A DNA stretch of 64,000 nt from Alphaproteobacteria bacterium (GCA_022826665.1 JAJDUK010000063.1:62001-126000); one strand, 5' to 3'; counted from the first letter of the stretch, positions 32,784 to 41,993 are shown. Numbers and translations are program-made. The notes: generated by a model from the sequence alone, not told the origin.

Positions 32784-33875
32784 ATGGCGACAGCGACCAA
32801 TCAATTCAGCCCGGACTATGCGGTCCCGCCCGGATGGATCCTCCAGGAACGTCTCGAGGTGGAGGGGATTTCGCATGCCGAATTCGCGCGCAGGTGCGGT
32901 CGCTCTCCCAAGCTGATCAGCGAGATCATCTCGGGCAAGGCACCGCTTGAGCCGGGAACCGCACTCCAATTCGAAAAGGTGCTTGGCGTCGATGCCAGCA
33001 TCTGGCTTGGGATCGAATCCGACTATCGGCTTCACCGGGCAAGGGAGGCCGAAGCCGAAACCGCCGCTGCTTCGGCAGAATGGGTCAAGGCCTTCCCCGT
33101 CCGGGACCTAGTGAAGCGAGGCTGCTTCCAGCGCCCGGAATCGGACACCGATGCTGTGTCGAAGTTGCTTGCGTTCTTTCGTGTGGGTTCAGTCGAAGCC
33201 TGGACCGCTCGCTACGGCCGCGCCAATGTGGCCTACCGCCACTCCCGCAGCTTCAAGAGTGATGAGGCTTCATTGGCCACCTGGCTCCGGCTCGGTCAAA
33301 TCGAAGCCGAACAGCAGGATTGTGCGGAATACAGCGGGAGCCGGTTCAAGCAGGCTGTGCGCAACATCCGAAGCCTGACGCGTGATCCGGTCGCTGAGGC
33401 TTTGCAGCAGACTACCAGGCTATGCAACGAGGCAGGCGTTGCGCTGGCGTTGGTTCAGCCTTTGCCGAAGACGGCGCTCAGCGGTGCGGCCTGGTGGCTC
33501 TCGCCCAGGAAGGCTGTCATCCAACTGACTGCCCGACACAAGACCGCTGACCATCTCTGGTTCAGCTTCTTCCATGAGGCAGCGCATATTCTGCTTCACA
33601 GCAAGAAAGGGGTCTTCGTCGACGAGGCCAACGGAGACGATACCGAGCAGGAGATAGAGGCCAATGAGTGGGCTTCCAACATCCTGATCCCCAAAGGGGC
33701 GTGGCAAACATTGGTCGCCTCATCGCCGCGTAGCGCGCGCGCTGTCAAAGCGTTTGCCAACGAGCAGGGAATCGCTCCCGGAATCGTCGTCGGCAGGCTC
33801 CAGCACGAGGAACGCTTGCCTTGGTCGCAACTGAACAGTCTGAAAGTTCGGTTAGCCCGGAAATCTCAGGAATAG
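32784..33875 (+). CDS. HigA-type XRE antitoxin fused to ImmA/IrrE peptidase-like domain
   Basis: A 363-residue two-domain protein. Residues about 12-80 form a HigA/XRE helix-turn-helix (GWILQERLEVEGISHAEFAR, SPKLISEIISGKAP, LEPGTALQFEKVLGVDASIW). The C-terminal region holds an ImmA/IrrE (COG2856) metalloprotease-like motif, WFSFFHEAAHILLH, with the HExxH zinc site and a downstream EIEANEWASNILIP. Antitoxin and repressor role is inferred from the HTH, the upstream higB-like sequence and the palindrome. ATG 32784 has GGAGGAGGGAG. The partner toxin is frameshifted, so this antitoxin may persist as a stray regulator. Confidence 0.88.
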   Translation: MATATNQFSPDYAVPPGWILQERLEVEGISHAEFARRCGRSPKLISEIISGKAPLEPGTALQFEKVLGVDASIWLGIESDYRLHRAREAEAETAAASAEWVKAFPVRDLVKRGCFQRPESDTDAVSKLLAFFRVGSVEAWTARYGRANVAYRHSRSFKSDEASLATWLRLGQIEAEQQDCAEYSGSRFKQAVRNIRSLTRDPVAEALQQTTRLCNEAGVALALVQPLPKTALSGAAWWLSPRKAVIQLTARHKTADHLWFSFFHEAAHILLHSKKGVFVDEANGDDTEQEIEANEWASNILIPKGAWQTLVASSPRSARAVKAFANEQGIAPGIVVGRLQHEERLPWSQLNSLKVRLARKSQE

Positions 33876-34013
33876 TGTCGGGCCCATATAGGCGCGTCCC
33901 GCTATCGATATGACACAACGGGGCCCGACCGACTACGATATCGGGTGCGCGGTCGCCCTGAGTCAGGCGAAGGACTCTGCGCTCGCATGCACTGCCGGCT
34001 CGGCAGGTGACGC

Positions 34014-35360
34014 CTACAGCCACTCCACGTAGCGCGCGCGCTCGGTCTCGGGCACCTGGCGACGGAAGTCGTCGTACTCGTAGCGCTTGATCAGGACGTA
34101 GTTGCGGCAGAACTCCTCGCCGAACCAGTCCTTGGCCCAGTCGGATGCCTCGAACCTCGCAAGCGCTTCGCCCCAGTCGTCGGGCAGCCGGGTCACGTCC
34201 TGCTCGTCGAGGTCGCCCTCCGCCGGCGGGCCCGGATCGGTCTTGTTGGCGACACCGTCGAGGCCTGCTGCGAGATAGGCGGCAAGCGCGAGGTAGACGT
34301 TGACGTCGCCGCCGCAGACCCGGAGCTCCGGTCGTGTCGCGGCCGGGCCCTCGTTAATCAGGCGGATCGCGGCGGTGCGGTTGTCTACGCCCCAGGCGAG
34401 CGAAATCGGCGCGAAGGCGCCGGGCACGAGCCTGCGGTAGGAGTTCGAGTTGGGGAAGAAGACGGCGGTGAGCTCCGTGAGCCGGGCGAGCACGCCGCCC
34501 ATGAAGTGCCGGCAGGTGTCGTTGATGTGCTGCGGCTCGTCCGGCGCCGCGAAGGCGTTGTTGCCGTCGCCATCCACCAGCGACATGTGGATGTGGCAGG
34601 AGTTGCCGGTCATCTTGTCAAACGGCTTGGCCATGAAGGTGACGCGGCGGCCCATCTGCATCGCCGCCTCCTTCATGGTGGCGCGGAAGAGATGCCCGTC
34701 GTCGCCCATCTCGCGCACCGGGCGGTGACGGATACTCACCTCGTACTGGCCGGGGCCCCACTCGTAGTGGCTGCATTCGAGCTCGCCGTGGGCGGCGACC
34801 GCGTCGAGCAGCGAGTATTCCTCGGCGAGGAACTGGGTGCGCTTCTGCATCGAATAGCACTGCAGCCCGGAATCGAGCCTCTCGTGCTCGTCGTCGAGGA
34901 GGAAGAACTCGAACTCGGGCGCGCAGCGGGCGCCGTAACCCATTGCCTCCATGCGATTGGCGACCCGGTGCAGCACGTTGCGGGGCTCGCCTTCCACCAG
35001 CCGCCCGTCAGGCCATTTCATCGTGCCCATCACCAGCGCCGTGTCGGGCTCGTGGCGCAGAATGCGCATGCTGGAGAGGTCGGGCACGGCGATGAAATCG
35101 GCGTAGCCGATGTTCTCGCCGTAGTCGGTGCCCAATACCACGTTGGCAGAGATATCGAAGGCCATGACCGTGGCGCAGAAGGCGATGCCGTGGTGCATCG
35201 AGCGCTCGAAATGCGCGAGGTCCATCGCCTTGCCCCGGGCGACGCCACCGTAGTCGCAATACTCGATGCGGACGCGCTGGACACCGTTGGCGCGCAGCCA
35301 ATCCATGACCTGATCGCTCGTGCCCGTGAAGCGCACAGGGCCCGTTGCCGCCTCGCTCAT
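34014..35360 (-). CDS. Glutamine synthetase-like enzyme, gamma-glutamylpolyamine synthetase type
   Basis: A 448-residue member of the GlnA family, PuuA-like branch. The N-terminal beta-grasp domain includes RIEYCDYGGVARGKAMDLA; the catalytic domain has APEFEFFLLDDEHE, CSHYEWGPGQYEVSIRH (metal Glu ligands), GNSCHIHMSLVDGDGNN, NSYRRLVPGAFAPISLAWG and RVCGGDVNVYLALAAYLAAG. These resemble gamma-glutamyl-putrescine synthetase and related amine-glutamate ligases rather than true glutamine synthetase (no adenylylation Tyr loop seen). It probably ligates glutamate to an amine. ATG 35360; single gene. Confidence 0.9.
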   Translation of the reverse strand: MSEAATGPVRFTGTSDQVMDWLRANGVQRVRIEYCDYGGVARGKAMDLAHFERSMHHGIAFCATVMAFDISANVVLGTDYGENIGYADFIAVPDLSSMRILRHEPDTALVMGTMKWPDGRLVEGEPRNVLHRVANRMEAMGYGARCAPEFEFFLLDDEHERLDSGLQCYSMQKRTQFLAEEYSLLDAVAAHGELECSHYEWGPGQYEVSIRHRPVREMGDDGHLFRATMKEAAMQMGRRVTFMAKPFDKMTGNSCHIHMSLVDGDGNNAFAAPDEPQHINDTCRHFMGGVLARLTELTAVFFPNSNSYRRLVPGAFAPISLAWGVDNRTAAIRLINEGPAATRPELRVCGGDVNVYLALAAYLAAGLDGVANKTDPGPPAEGDLDEQDVTRLPDDWGEALARFEASDWAKDWFGEEFCRNYVLIKRYEYDDFRRQVPETERARYVEWL

Positions 35361-35526
35361 TGCTCGATGCTCCCGTTGGTCGGCTCGCGGGGCCGTAACA
35401 TACCGGCAGAGTTGCGCGCCTCAAAGCAGGGGCGGTGAAACCGGGTTGTCATGGAGCTGGCGGCGGACTACGATGCGCATGAAAATCGTTCGCGTTTGCA
35501 GGCGAATCCGGCAGGGAGGCACGTCA

Positions 35527-36639
35527 ATGCGTGGGATTGCGGTCGCTGCTCCTGGCGAGCGCACGGCCCGCGCGGGGCGTGGGATGCTGGCGCGCGTCGG
35601 GGCCGCAATGCGGTTACCGGCGCGCGCTTGTGCGCTGGGCGCGCTCGCAGGCCTTGCCGGTCTCGCCTGGCCGGCGGGGGACGCGCAGGCGGCGGACGAG
35701 CTGAACCTCTATTCCCACCGGCAGCCCTTCCTGATCGAGCCTTTCCTGCAGGCCTTCACAGCCGAGACCGGGATCGAGGTCAACGTGGTCTATGCCTCCA
35801 AGGGTCTCGCCCAGCGGCTCCAGGCCGAAGGCAAGAACAGCCCGGCCGACGTGGTGCTGACCGTGGATATCGGCAGGCTCGCCATCTATGCGGACAAGGA
35901 TCTGCTGGCGCCGGTCGAGTCCGCGGTGCTGACGGAGGCAGTGCCGGCGCATCTGCGCGACCCCGATGGGCGCTGGTTCGCGCTCTCCAAGCGGGCGCGG
36001 GTGATCGCGGTCTCCAAGGACCGCGTGCCCGCCGGTGCGATCACGACCTACGAGGACCTGGCGGACCCCGAATGGGCCGGGCTCGTCTGTTCGCGGCCCG
36101 GCAGCCACGTCTACAACAGGGCCATGATGGCCTCGATGATCGCCGCTCATGGGGAAGAAGGCGCGGAGGAGTGGGCCACTGGCCTCGTGGCCAACCTCGC
36201 TCGCAGGCCGCAAGGCAACGACCGGGCGCAGGTCAAGGCAATCTACGAGGGCCTCTGCGACGTCGCCCTGATTAACAGCTATTATTACGGCAAGCTCTCG
36301 TCCTCGGACATCGAGGCGCAGCGGGAGTGGGCCGCGTCCATGACCATGATCTTTCCCAATCAGGATGACCGTGGCACGCACATCAACATCTCCGGCGGCG
36401 GCGTTGCCAAGCACTCGAAGAACAAGGAGACGGCGGTGGCGTTCCTCGAATTCCTGACCAAGAGGGACGCACAAGAGCTCTACGGCGCCGTCAACTTCGA
36501 GTTTCCCGTGAATCTCGCCGTCGAGGCCGCCCCGGCGGTTCGTGCCTGGGGCACGTTCAAGGAAGACGCGCTGCCGATCGTGCGCATTGCCGAACTCGCA
36601 CCCGCTGCTCAACGCGTGATCGATCGCACCGGGTGGTAA
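35527..36639 (+). CDS. Iron(III)-type ABC transporter binding protein
   Basis: A 370-residue periplasmic binding protein of the FbpA/FutA (AfuA) family. The signal region is ARACALGALAGLAGLAWPAG with cleavage near AQA-ADE. The mature part begins DELNLYSHRQPFLIEPFLQ. The double-tyrosine motif NSYYYGKLSS near residue 260 is the ferric-ion ligand set of this family, and FPNQDDRGTHINISGGGVA is conserved. ATG 35527 has AGGGAGG upstream. The permease gene starts within its stop codon. Confidence 0.92.
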   Translation: MRGIAVAAPGERTARAGRGMLARVGAAMRLPARACALGALAGLAGLAWPAGDAQAADELNLYSHRQPFLIEPFLQAFTAETGIEVNVVYASKGLAQRLQAEGKNSPADVVLTVDIGRLAIYADKDLLAPVESAVLTEAVPAHLRDPDGRWFALSKRARVIAVSKDRVPAGAITTYEDLADPEWAGLVCSRPGSHVYNRAMMASMIAAHGEEGAEEWATGLVANLARRPQGNDRAQVKAIYEGLCDVALINSYYYGKLSSSDIEAQREWAASMTMIFPNQDDRGTHINISGGGVAKHSKNKETAVAFLEFLTKRDAQELYGAVNFEFPVNLAVEAAPAVRAWGTFKEDALPIVRIAELAPAAQRVIDRTGW

Positions 36640-38309
36640 GCCCTACGGCTACGCTGGCGCGCCGGGCTTACCTCGCCCGGCCGAATCGTTGGTTCGTCGC
36701 TGCGCTCGTGGTCGCGCTGATCATGGCGGCGCCGATCCTCTCGGTGCTCGCTGCCGCGACCGAGGATAGCGGCGGGCTCTGGGCGCACCTCTTCGAGACG
36801 GTACTGCCCCGCTACGTCGCGAACACGCTGGCACTCATGGCGGGAGTCGGCGGGCTCAGTCTGGTGCTGGGCGTGAGCACGGCCTGGGTGGTGACGCGCT
36901 ACGAGTTTCCCGGCCGCCGGGTGTTTGAATGGATGCTGGTGCTGCCCTTCGCCGTGCCGGCGTACCTCATCGCCTACGTCTACACCGACTTCCTCGATTA
37001 CGCCGGGCCGGTGCAGGGCGCGTTGCGCGATGCCTTCGGCTGGCAGACGCGGCGGGACTACTGGTTCCCCGAGATCCGCTCCATGGGCGGCGCCATCGTG
37101 GTGATGGGGGCGGTGCTCTACCCCTACGTCTACATGATGGCGCGGACGGCCTTCAAACTGACGCCGCACACGCTCTTCGAGATCGCGCGGGTGCATGACA
37201 GGGGCCTCTTCCGCACTGTCGGCCTGCCGCTGGCCAGGCCCGCCATCGCGGCTGGCCTCGCGCTCGTGCTGATGGAGACGGTCTCGGACTTCGGCACCGT
37301 GGACTACTTCGCGCTGGAGACGCTGACGCTCGGCATCTTCAACGTCTGGCTCGGTATGAACAGCCTGCCGGCGGCCGCGCAGATCGCCTCGCTGGGCTTC
37401 CTCTTCGTCATCGCGATGCTGGTGCTGGAGCTGATGTCACGTCGCCGCCGGCGCTACGTGGACACCGGCCGACGCATGCGGAGCCTCGCGCGGCTGCGCG
37501 CTGGGCCGGCGCAGACGGCGGCCTGCCTCGCCGTGTGCCTGCTGCCGGTGACGGTAGGATTTCTCATTCCCGTGGGCGTGCTGCTCAGCTTCGTGGTCAA
37601 GGGTTACGCGCTGCCCGATTACGGCGGCGTGCTGACGGTCACGCTCAACTCGGTGGTCGTGGCGCTCGCCGTGGCTGCGCTGGTGATGGCGGCTGCGGCG
37701 CTGATGGTGGTCACCGTCGCCTACCGGCCGAGCCGCCCGCTTACGGTGCTGGCTGGTGTCGCGTCCTCTGGCTATGCCTTCCCCGGCACGATCCTCGCCA
37801 TCGGCGTCGTCACCTTCGCCGGTGCGGTGGATCGCGGGCTCGACGGCCTGATTTCGGGCGTGATGGGGCTTTCGTTCGATGGTTTCCTTACCGGCGGGAT
37901 CGGGCTCGTGCTGTTTGCCTGCATGGTGCGCTTCCAGGCGATCGGCTACGGCGCGCTGACGTCGGGCATGAACCGCCTGCCGCCCAATACGGTGTCGGCC
38001 GGCCGGGTTCTGGGCCTGAGCCTGCCGGCCAATCTCTTCCGCGTGATCCTGCCATTGCTCGGCACCTCGTTCCTCGCCGGCGGACTCTTGGTGTTCGTCG
38101 ACGTGATGAAGGAGCTGCCGATGACGCTCCTGCTCCGCCCCTTCGGCTTCGATACGCTGGCAACCCACCTCTACCAGTTCGCCAAGGACGAGCTCTTGGA
38201 GCAGGCGGCGGTGCCGGCGCTCCTCATCGTGCTGGCCGGCACCGGGCCCGTGATCCTGATGAACGAAGCCCTAAGACGCTTAGGCGAGGGGCGCGCTGGG
38301 ACGAGGTGA
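36633..38309 (+). CDS. Iron(III)-type ABC transporter permease, fused two-half protein
   Basis: A 558-residue permease of the FbpB/SfuB family, which carries two copies of the six-helix permease domain in one chain. The first half ends near LGMNSLPAAAQIASLGFLFV; the second starts near LAVCLLPVTVGFLIPVGVLL. EAA-type loops occur in both halves (IARVHDRGLFRTVGLPLARP and AGRVLGLSLPANLFRVILPL). GTG 36633 overlaps the binding-protein stop. No ATPase gene follows; the next genes are on the opposite strand. The importer must use an ATPase encoded elsewhere. Confidence 0.9.
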   Translation: MVSPTATLARRAYLARPNRWFVAALVVALIMAAPILSVLAAATEDSGGLWAHLFETVLPRYVANTLALMAGVGGLSLVLGVSTAWVVTRYEFPGRRVFEWMLVLPFAVPAYLIAYVYTDFLDYAGPVQGALRDAFGWQTRRDYWFPEIRSMGGAIVVMGAVLYPYVYMMARTAFKLTPHTLFEIARVHDRGLFRTVGLPLARPAIAAGLALVLMETVSDFGTVDYFALETLTLGIFNVWLGMNSLPAAAQIASLGFLFVIAMLVLELMSRRRRRYVDTGRRMRSLARLRAGPAQTAACLAVCLLPVTVGFLIPVGVLLSFVVKGYALPDYGGVLTVTLNSVVVALAVAALVMAAAALMVVTVAYRPSRPLTVLAGVASSGYAFPGTILAIGVVTFAGAVDRGLDGLISGVMGLSFDGFLTGGIGLVLFACMVRFQAIGYGALTSGMNRLPPNTVSAGRVLGLSLPANLFRVILPLLGTSFLAGGLLVFVDVMKELPMTLLLRPFGFDTLATHLYQFAKDELLEQAAVPALLIVLAGTGPVILMNEALRRLGEGRAGTR

Positions 38310-38361
38310 GGGAATACGCCTAAAGCACTTCGAAGGGTACGGCAGATGCGTTTTGAGACGT

Positions 38362-38745
38362 TCAGCGGTTAGTCTTGATGCCAGATTTCTGAATTTCAAT
38401 GTGTATGCGTTTATCGGCCCTTTCTTGCGCTAAATTCCACTCGAATTCTATTAGGCCAATCGCTGCCGCGACACGTTTTTCTGCGCCTGCATAGTCACAA
38501 CGCAAGTGAATTCGACTGAGTTTTCTGAATCTCGCTCTTCTACCACGGGGAATTCTGGGTGCGATTCTCTTGAAGTCGCCATCGTGACTAATCAATACTG
38601 CCTCTATATGCTCTGCAAACTTCGCAACAACAGGGTCGGGAGAGTCTGGAGGAAGTTCATCCCTCAGACGTACTACTTCGTGCCCTCTCCGTTCTAAGAC
38701 TTGGCACACCGACTCCGTTACATTGTGATCAGCGAAAAACCTCAT
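38362..38745 (-). CDS. DUF5615 PIN-like protein, probable toxin
   Basis: A 127-residue protein opening MRFFADHNVTESVCQVLE, with the HEVVRLRDELP and AVLISHDGDFKRIAPRIP segments of the DUF5615 PIN-like family. PIN-type acidic residues are visible (Asp6, Asp-x-Asp in HDGDF). Such proteins are paired with DUF433 proteins and are predicted VapC-like nucleases. The coding region has clearly lower GC and more AT-ending codons than its surroundings, a sign of transfer. The DUF433 gene lies 14 bases upstream. Toxin activity is inferred from the pairing. Confidence 0.8.
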   Translation of the reverse strand: MRFFADHNVTESVCQVLERRGHEVVRLRDELPPDSPDPVVAKFAEHIEAVLISHDGDFKRIAPRIPRGRRARFRKLSRIHLRCDYAGAEKRVAAAIGLIEFEWNLAQERADKRIHIEIQKSGIKTNR

Positions 38746-38759
38746 TTGGATGGATGGTG

Positions 38760-39404
38760 TTAGGCAGCTGACTTAGTTTTTTGTCGCACGGCTTCGACGT
38801 CTTGCAGCTCCAAAGATGGATATTCGTTGAGAATAGCTTGATTGCTGTAGTCCGCTTGAATAAAGCTGGCAATGGCAGATACGGGGATTCTGGTCCCAGA
38901 GATTACTTCCGTGTTGTGTTGAACAAACTTGCGCTTCTCAGTTCGTCCAACTTTGGAGCCATCGCGATAACGGAGCTTATTCGCTCTCTCTCTCACCTCT
39001 TGCGCGATTGGTTGGAGCGGAATATGCTTCAGCGCATATTGCCCATCAGTTACATTCCGGGGATTCGAATCAAGATCGAACACTACTTTGTGCTTTAGAA
39101 CCGCAAGCGGAATTGCTGACCAGGGACGATCCGAGCGATTCTTCAGTTCCTCTGCAGCTTTGCGAAGTTCTCTGAGCGGGACTCTATGCACATCAGAAAG
39201 TATTTTCAGTGTCCGAAGTCCTACAAGATCCACGAAAGAGTAGACGCGAGCATAGGGATTGTGGCGGTTGTCATCCCCAATATATTCTGGGGGAAAGAAC
39301 CCGAGACGATCCCACCTTGCCAGTCGAGCCTTTGACAAGCCTGTAATCTGCGCAACGTGATCGACACAGAATGCCGACAGCACACTTTCGTCTGACCGGG
39401 TCAC
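38760..39404 (-). CDS. DUF433 protein with MerR-like N-terminus, probable antitoxin
   Basis: A 214-residue protein. The N-terminal part (VDHVAQITGLSKARLARWDR, GFFPPEYIGDD) resembles a MerR-type winged helix, and the C-terminal third is a DUF433 domain (ISGTRIPVSAIASFIQADYS, ILNEYPSLELQDVEAV). The pairing with DUF5615 downstream is a recurrent predicted toxin-antitoxin arrangement. GTG 39404 follows GGGAGG. GC is low relative to the neighbourhood. It probably represses its own operon through the N-terminal domain; no operator was identified. Confidence 0.82.
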   Translation of the reverse strand: MTRSDESVLSAFCVDHVAQITGLSKARLARWDRLGFFPPEYIGDDNRHNPYARVYSFVDLVGLRTLKILSDVHRVPLRELRKAAEELKNRSDRPWSAIPLAVLKHKVVFDLDSNPRNVTDGQYALKHIPLQPIAQEVRERANKLRYRDGSKVGRTEKRKFVQHNTEVISGTRIPVSAIASFIQADYSNQAILNEYPSLELQDVEAVRQKTKSAA

Positions 39405-39442
39405 CCCGCTTGCCTCCCAACGGCGGTCATCCTTAGTTCATG

Positions 39443-39664
39443 TTACATGGTTTTGTTCTGTGAGCCACACTCGCTTTGGCTAGCTGGCCCTGTGGCCCTC
39501 AATTGACTTGCTTCGTCCAGAGTGCCGTTTGGGCGCGCTTGAGGCTCGTCGGCCTTTGGGCCGCGTGGCCTCGTAGGGGCGTGCTCGGTGCCAGGGCCTT
39601 CGCCCTTGGCGTGAGCAACGGCCTCCTTCAGAGACTGGATCAGATCGTCGCCGAGCTTGCTCAT
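39443..39664 (-). pseudogene. Truncated XRE-type antitoxin remnant
   Basis: The first 25-30 residues (MSKLGDDLIQSLKEAVAHAK, then GEGP) match the N-terminus of small XRE/NadS-type antitoxins partnered with RelE-like toxins. After about residue 33 the sequence becomes Pro, Ala and Ser rich and loses the helix-turn-helix expected there. ATG 39664 keeps a strong GGAGGAGG site. No partner toxin is present. The gene is probably the broken end of an antitoxin left by a deletion, next to the low-GC island. Confidence 0.6.
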
Positions 39665-39695
39665 TTTCCTCCTCCCACACAGCGTTGCCGTCAGC

Positions 39696-41975
39696 CTAGC
39701 CGTCGCCCCCCGGCAGCGGGCCGGCCTTCACGAACGCGTTCAGCACGTTGGCGGTGACCCTCGATGCGCTGTTGTCGCAGGCGTTGATGGGGAGCGCTTG
39801 GCCCCAGGCGATGGAGCTTGCGGACCACACCGCGCCGTCGTTCGGCGTCGTGAAGTAGGTCATGTCCGCGCGGATGCGGTGGTCCTGGGTGCCGCCCATG
39901 CCGGGGTAGTTGCAGAGGATGTCCTCGACCACCAGGGGGAAGTTGTCCGAATGGCCCTCGGATGAGGCGAGGATCAGCGTGTGCGGGGGCGTGCCGAGCG
40001 TCAGGTCGTAGCGGTCGAACTCGATGCCCGCAGCACCGCCCACGGCCAGCCCCTCATCGCCGATGATGTCGCCGTCGATGCCCTCGAAGATCCAGGCGGC
40101 GGCGGGATTTTCGGCATCGGGCATCTTGCGGTAGGGCTTGGACTCGTCCATGCCCTCGGAGGTGAAGCCGGTGCCCACGAGTTTTTGGGGCGCCCGCCCG
40201 CGCCCGCGCCAGAGGCCGCCGCGCTCCCCGTTGCTCACCATGTAGTGCTCGCCGGGCTCGGCGTTCCAGGACCGCGTGCCTAGGTCGAGGCGGCGGACCT
40301 CCATCACGTTCATGTCGTCCGCGCGGAAGGAGACCACCCAGTAGTAGCCGTTGCCGGAGAGGTACATGAGCCTGCCGCCGGACGCGAGATAGTCCTCGGT
40401 CGCGTCCATCATGGCCTCGGAGTAGTACTCGGCGTGGGTGGCGTTGATGACGACGTTGTAGGGCTCGAGGCAGGCCAGCCCCTCCTGGTGCAGGTCCTCG
40501 TCGGTGATGACGTCGTAGTCGTAGCCCATGGTCTCGAGCCAATAGATGACCGAGAGGTCGGCCGGGAACTGCCACGGCACGACCGTGGGCGCCATGCGGT
40601 GCCTGGGCCGCATGTTGAAGATCGGCCGGAGCCGGGTGGTGTAGCAGACGCCGGCGCCGTCCCGGTGGCTGTCGTAGCAGGAGAGGCCGTATTCCCGCCG
40701 CTGCCTGAGCGCCAGATCCCACTCGTGGATGACCGTCACCTGGCTGCTCAGCACCTGAGCCATGCCGGTGTCGAGGCCGATGCGCTCGTTGGCATAGGCG
40801 AGGTAGCTGCAGGTGGGCATCAGCATTGCGATGGGAGCCGAGGGCTCCTTCGGCCGGAGGAAGAAGACCACGTGCTCCTCCGCATCGCCCGCCCGGAGCC
40901 GGGCCGCGTAGACGCCGCTCTTCGCGTCCGGCACCTCCATGGAGATGGTCGGCTGCCAGCCGCAATCGGCCAGCGCATCCTCGTGGAACTCGATGCCGCC
41001 GAACTGATCAGGCGCGTAACGGAAGCAGTCCTCGTGGCCGCTCCAGTTGAAGCCGGTCATGCCCCGCACCGGCCGGTTGACGCCCTGGCCGTGGAGGCCG
41101 TGGGGGCCGGCGTCGACGACCGTGTCGCCGATGCCGGTTTCGCTATAGCCGGCAGTGGTGTCCCAGGCGGTGATGACGGCGTCGGTCGCGGGCGCGCCGC
41201 CCGCCTCCCGTGCGCGGTCGAGCGCGTCGCGGTTTAGCACGGAGCCTGCGACGCCCGCGCGGTCGATCTTGCCGTTGTAGAGCTGGCTCGCGAAGGCGCC
41301 CCGCTCCCCGAAACGGTCTTGGGTCGCAGCCCAGAAAAAGTCAGCGTCTGCCGCAGCGGGGTTCACTTCGAGCCGCGCGCTCAGGTGGCAGGAGCGCGGC
41401 AGCGGCACGATCTTGGAGAGGAGGTTGTTGTAGCGGTTCTCGATGGGCTCCTGATAGAGCGTGGCCTCGCCGCTCGCCGGGTCGTAGGAGGCCGCGACCA
41501 GGTACCACTGGCGCGCGATCAGCGGAATGTCGGCCTCGAGCACTCCCGTGATGTCGCCGTTGCCCAACTGGAACTCGAGCGCACCGCTCTCTGCGATGCT
41601 GAGCGCGTAGCCACGACCGTCGGCGATGGACCAGCGGGTGAGGATGCCCTGGCGGCTATCGTCAGGCGTCCGGGGCCAGATGTAGGCCCAGAGGGTGAAG
41701 GGACCACTCGTGGCAAGCCGGCCATCCGGGTCCGCGACGCGGACGAAGCTCCCGAGCTGCGTGTGTTGCCGGGCCACGGCGTGCGTTCCGTTCACCGGCG
41801 CATCCACCTCGCGCTCGACGAAGCCGGGTCCCTCCGGGTTCTCGTCGCCGTGGATCAGGCGCACGAGCTGGAGCTCGACCCGGTCCGTGCCCTCGGCGTT
41901 CACCATGATGTCGAGCCGCTCGCCCGGCCGCGCACTGAAGCGGTCGCAGTAGCCCGCCAGGTGAATCTCTGCCAT
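39696..41975 (-). CDS. N,N-dimethylformamidase-type large subunit
   Basis: A 759-residue protein matching the large (beta) subunit of N,N-dimethylformamidase, which hydrolyses dimethylformamide to dimethylamine and formate. Residues about 75-250 form a lectin-like (LamG) sandwich; the C-terminal two thirds are the catalytic part. From memory of the Paracoccus enzyme, iron is held by two tyrosines and one glutamate with a nearby histidine. Here the matching positions are Tyr394 in CSYLAYANE, Tyr434 in LSCYDSH, and His514/Glu516 in NATHAEYYS, at nearly the same spacing. ATG 41975 has GGGGGAAGAG. The small subunit gene lies 18 bases upstream. The natural substrate may be another formamide. Confidence 0.88.
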   Translation of the reverse strand: MAEIHLAGYCDRFSARPGERLDIMVNAEGTDRVELQLVRLIHGDENPEGPGFVEREVDAPVNGTHAVARQHTQLGSFVRVADPDGRLATSGPFTLWAYIWPRTPDDSRQGILTRWSIADGRGYALSIAESGALEFQLGNGDITGVLEADIPLIARQWYLVAASYDPASGEATLYQEPIENRYNNLLSKIVPLPRSCHLSARLEVNPAAADADFFWAATQDRFGERGAFASQLYNGKIDRAGVAGSVLNRDALDRAREAGGAPATDAVITAWDTTAGYSETGIGDTVVDAGPHGLHGQGVNRPVRGMTGFNWSGHEDCFRYAPDQFGGIEFHEDALADCGWQPTISMEVPDAKSGVYAARLRAGDAEEHVVFFLRPKEPSAPIAMLMPTCSYLAYANERIGLDTGMAQVLSSQVTVIHEWDLALRQRREYGLSCYDSHRDGAGVCYTTRLRPIFNMRPRHRMAPTVVPWQFPADLSVIYWLETMGYDYDVITDEDLHQEGLACLEPYNVVINATHAEYYSEAMMDATEDYLASGGRLMYLSGNGYYWVVSFRADDMNVMEVRRLDLGTRSWNAEPGEHYMVSNGERGGLWRGRGRAPQKLVGTGFTSEGMDESKPYRKMPDAENPAAAWIFEGIDGDIIGDEGLAVGGAAGIEFDRYDLTLGTPPHTLILASSEGHSDNFPLVVEDILCNYPGMGGTQDHRIRADMTYFTTPNDGAVWSASSIAWGQALPINACDNSASRVTANVLNAFVKAGPLPGGDG

Positions 41976-41993
41976 CGCTCTTCCCCCCGGCCC

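Noticed and set aside
38506-38697. Small plus-strand frame opposite the DUF5615 gene
   Set aside because: Antisense to a recognised family with no ribosome site.
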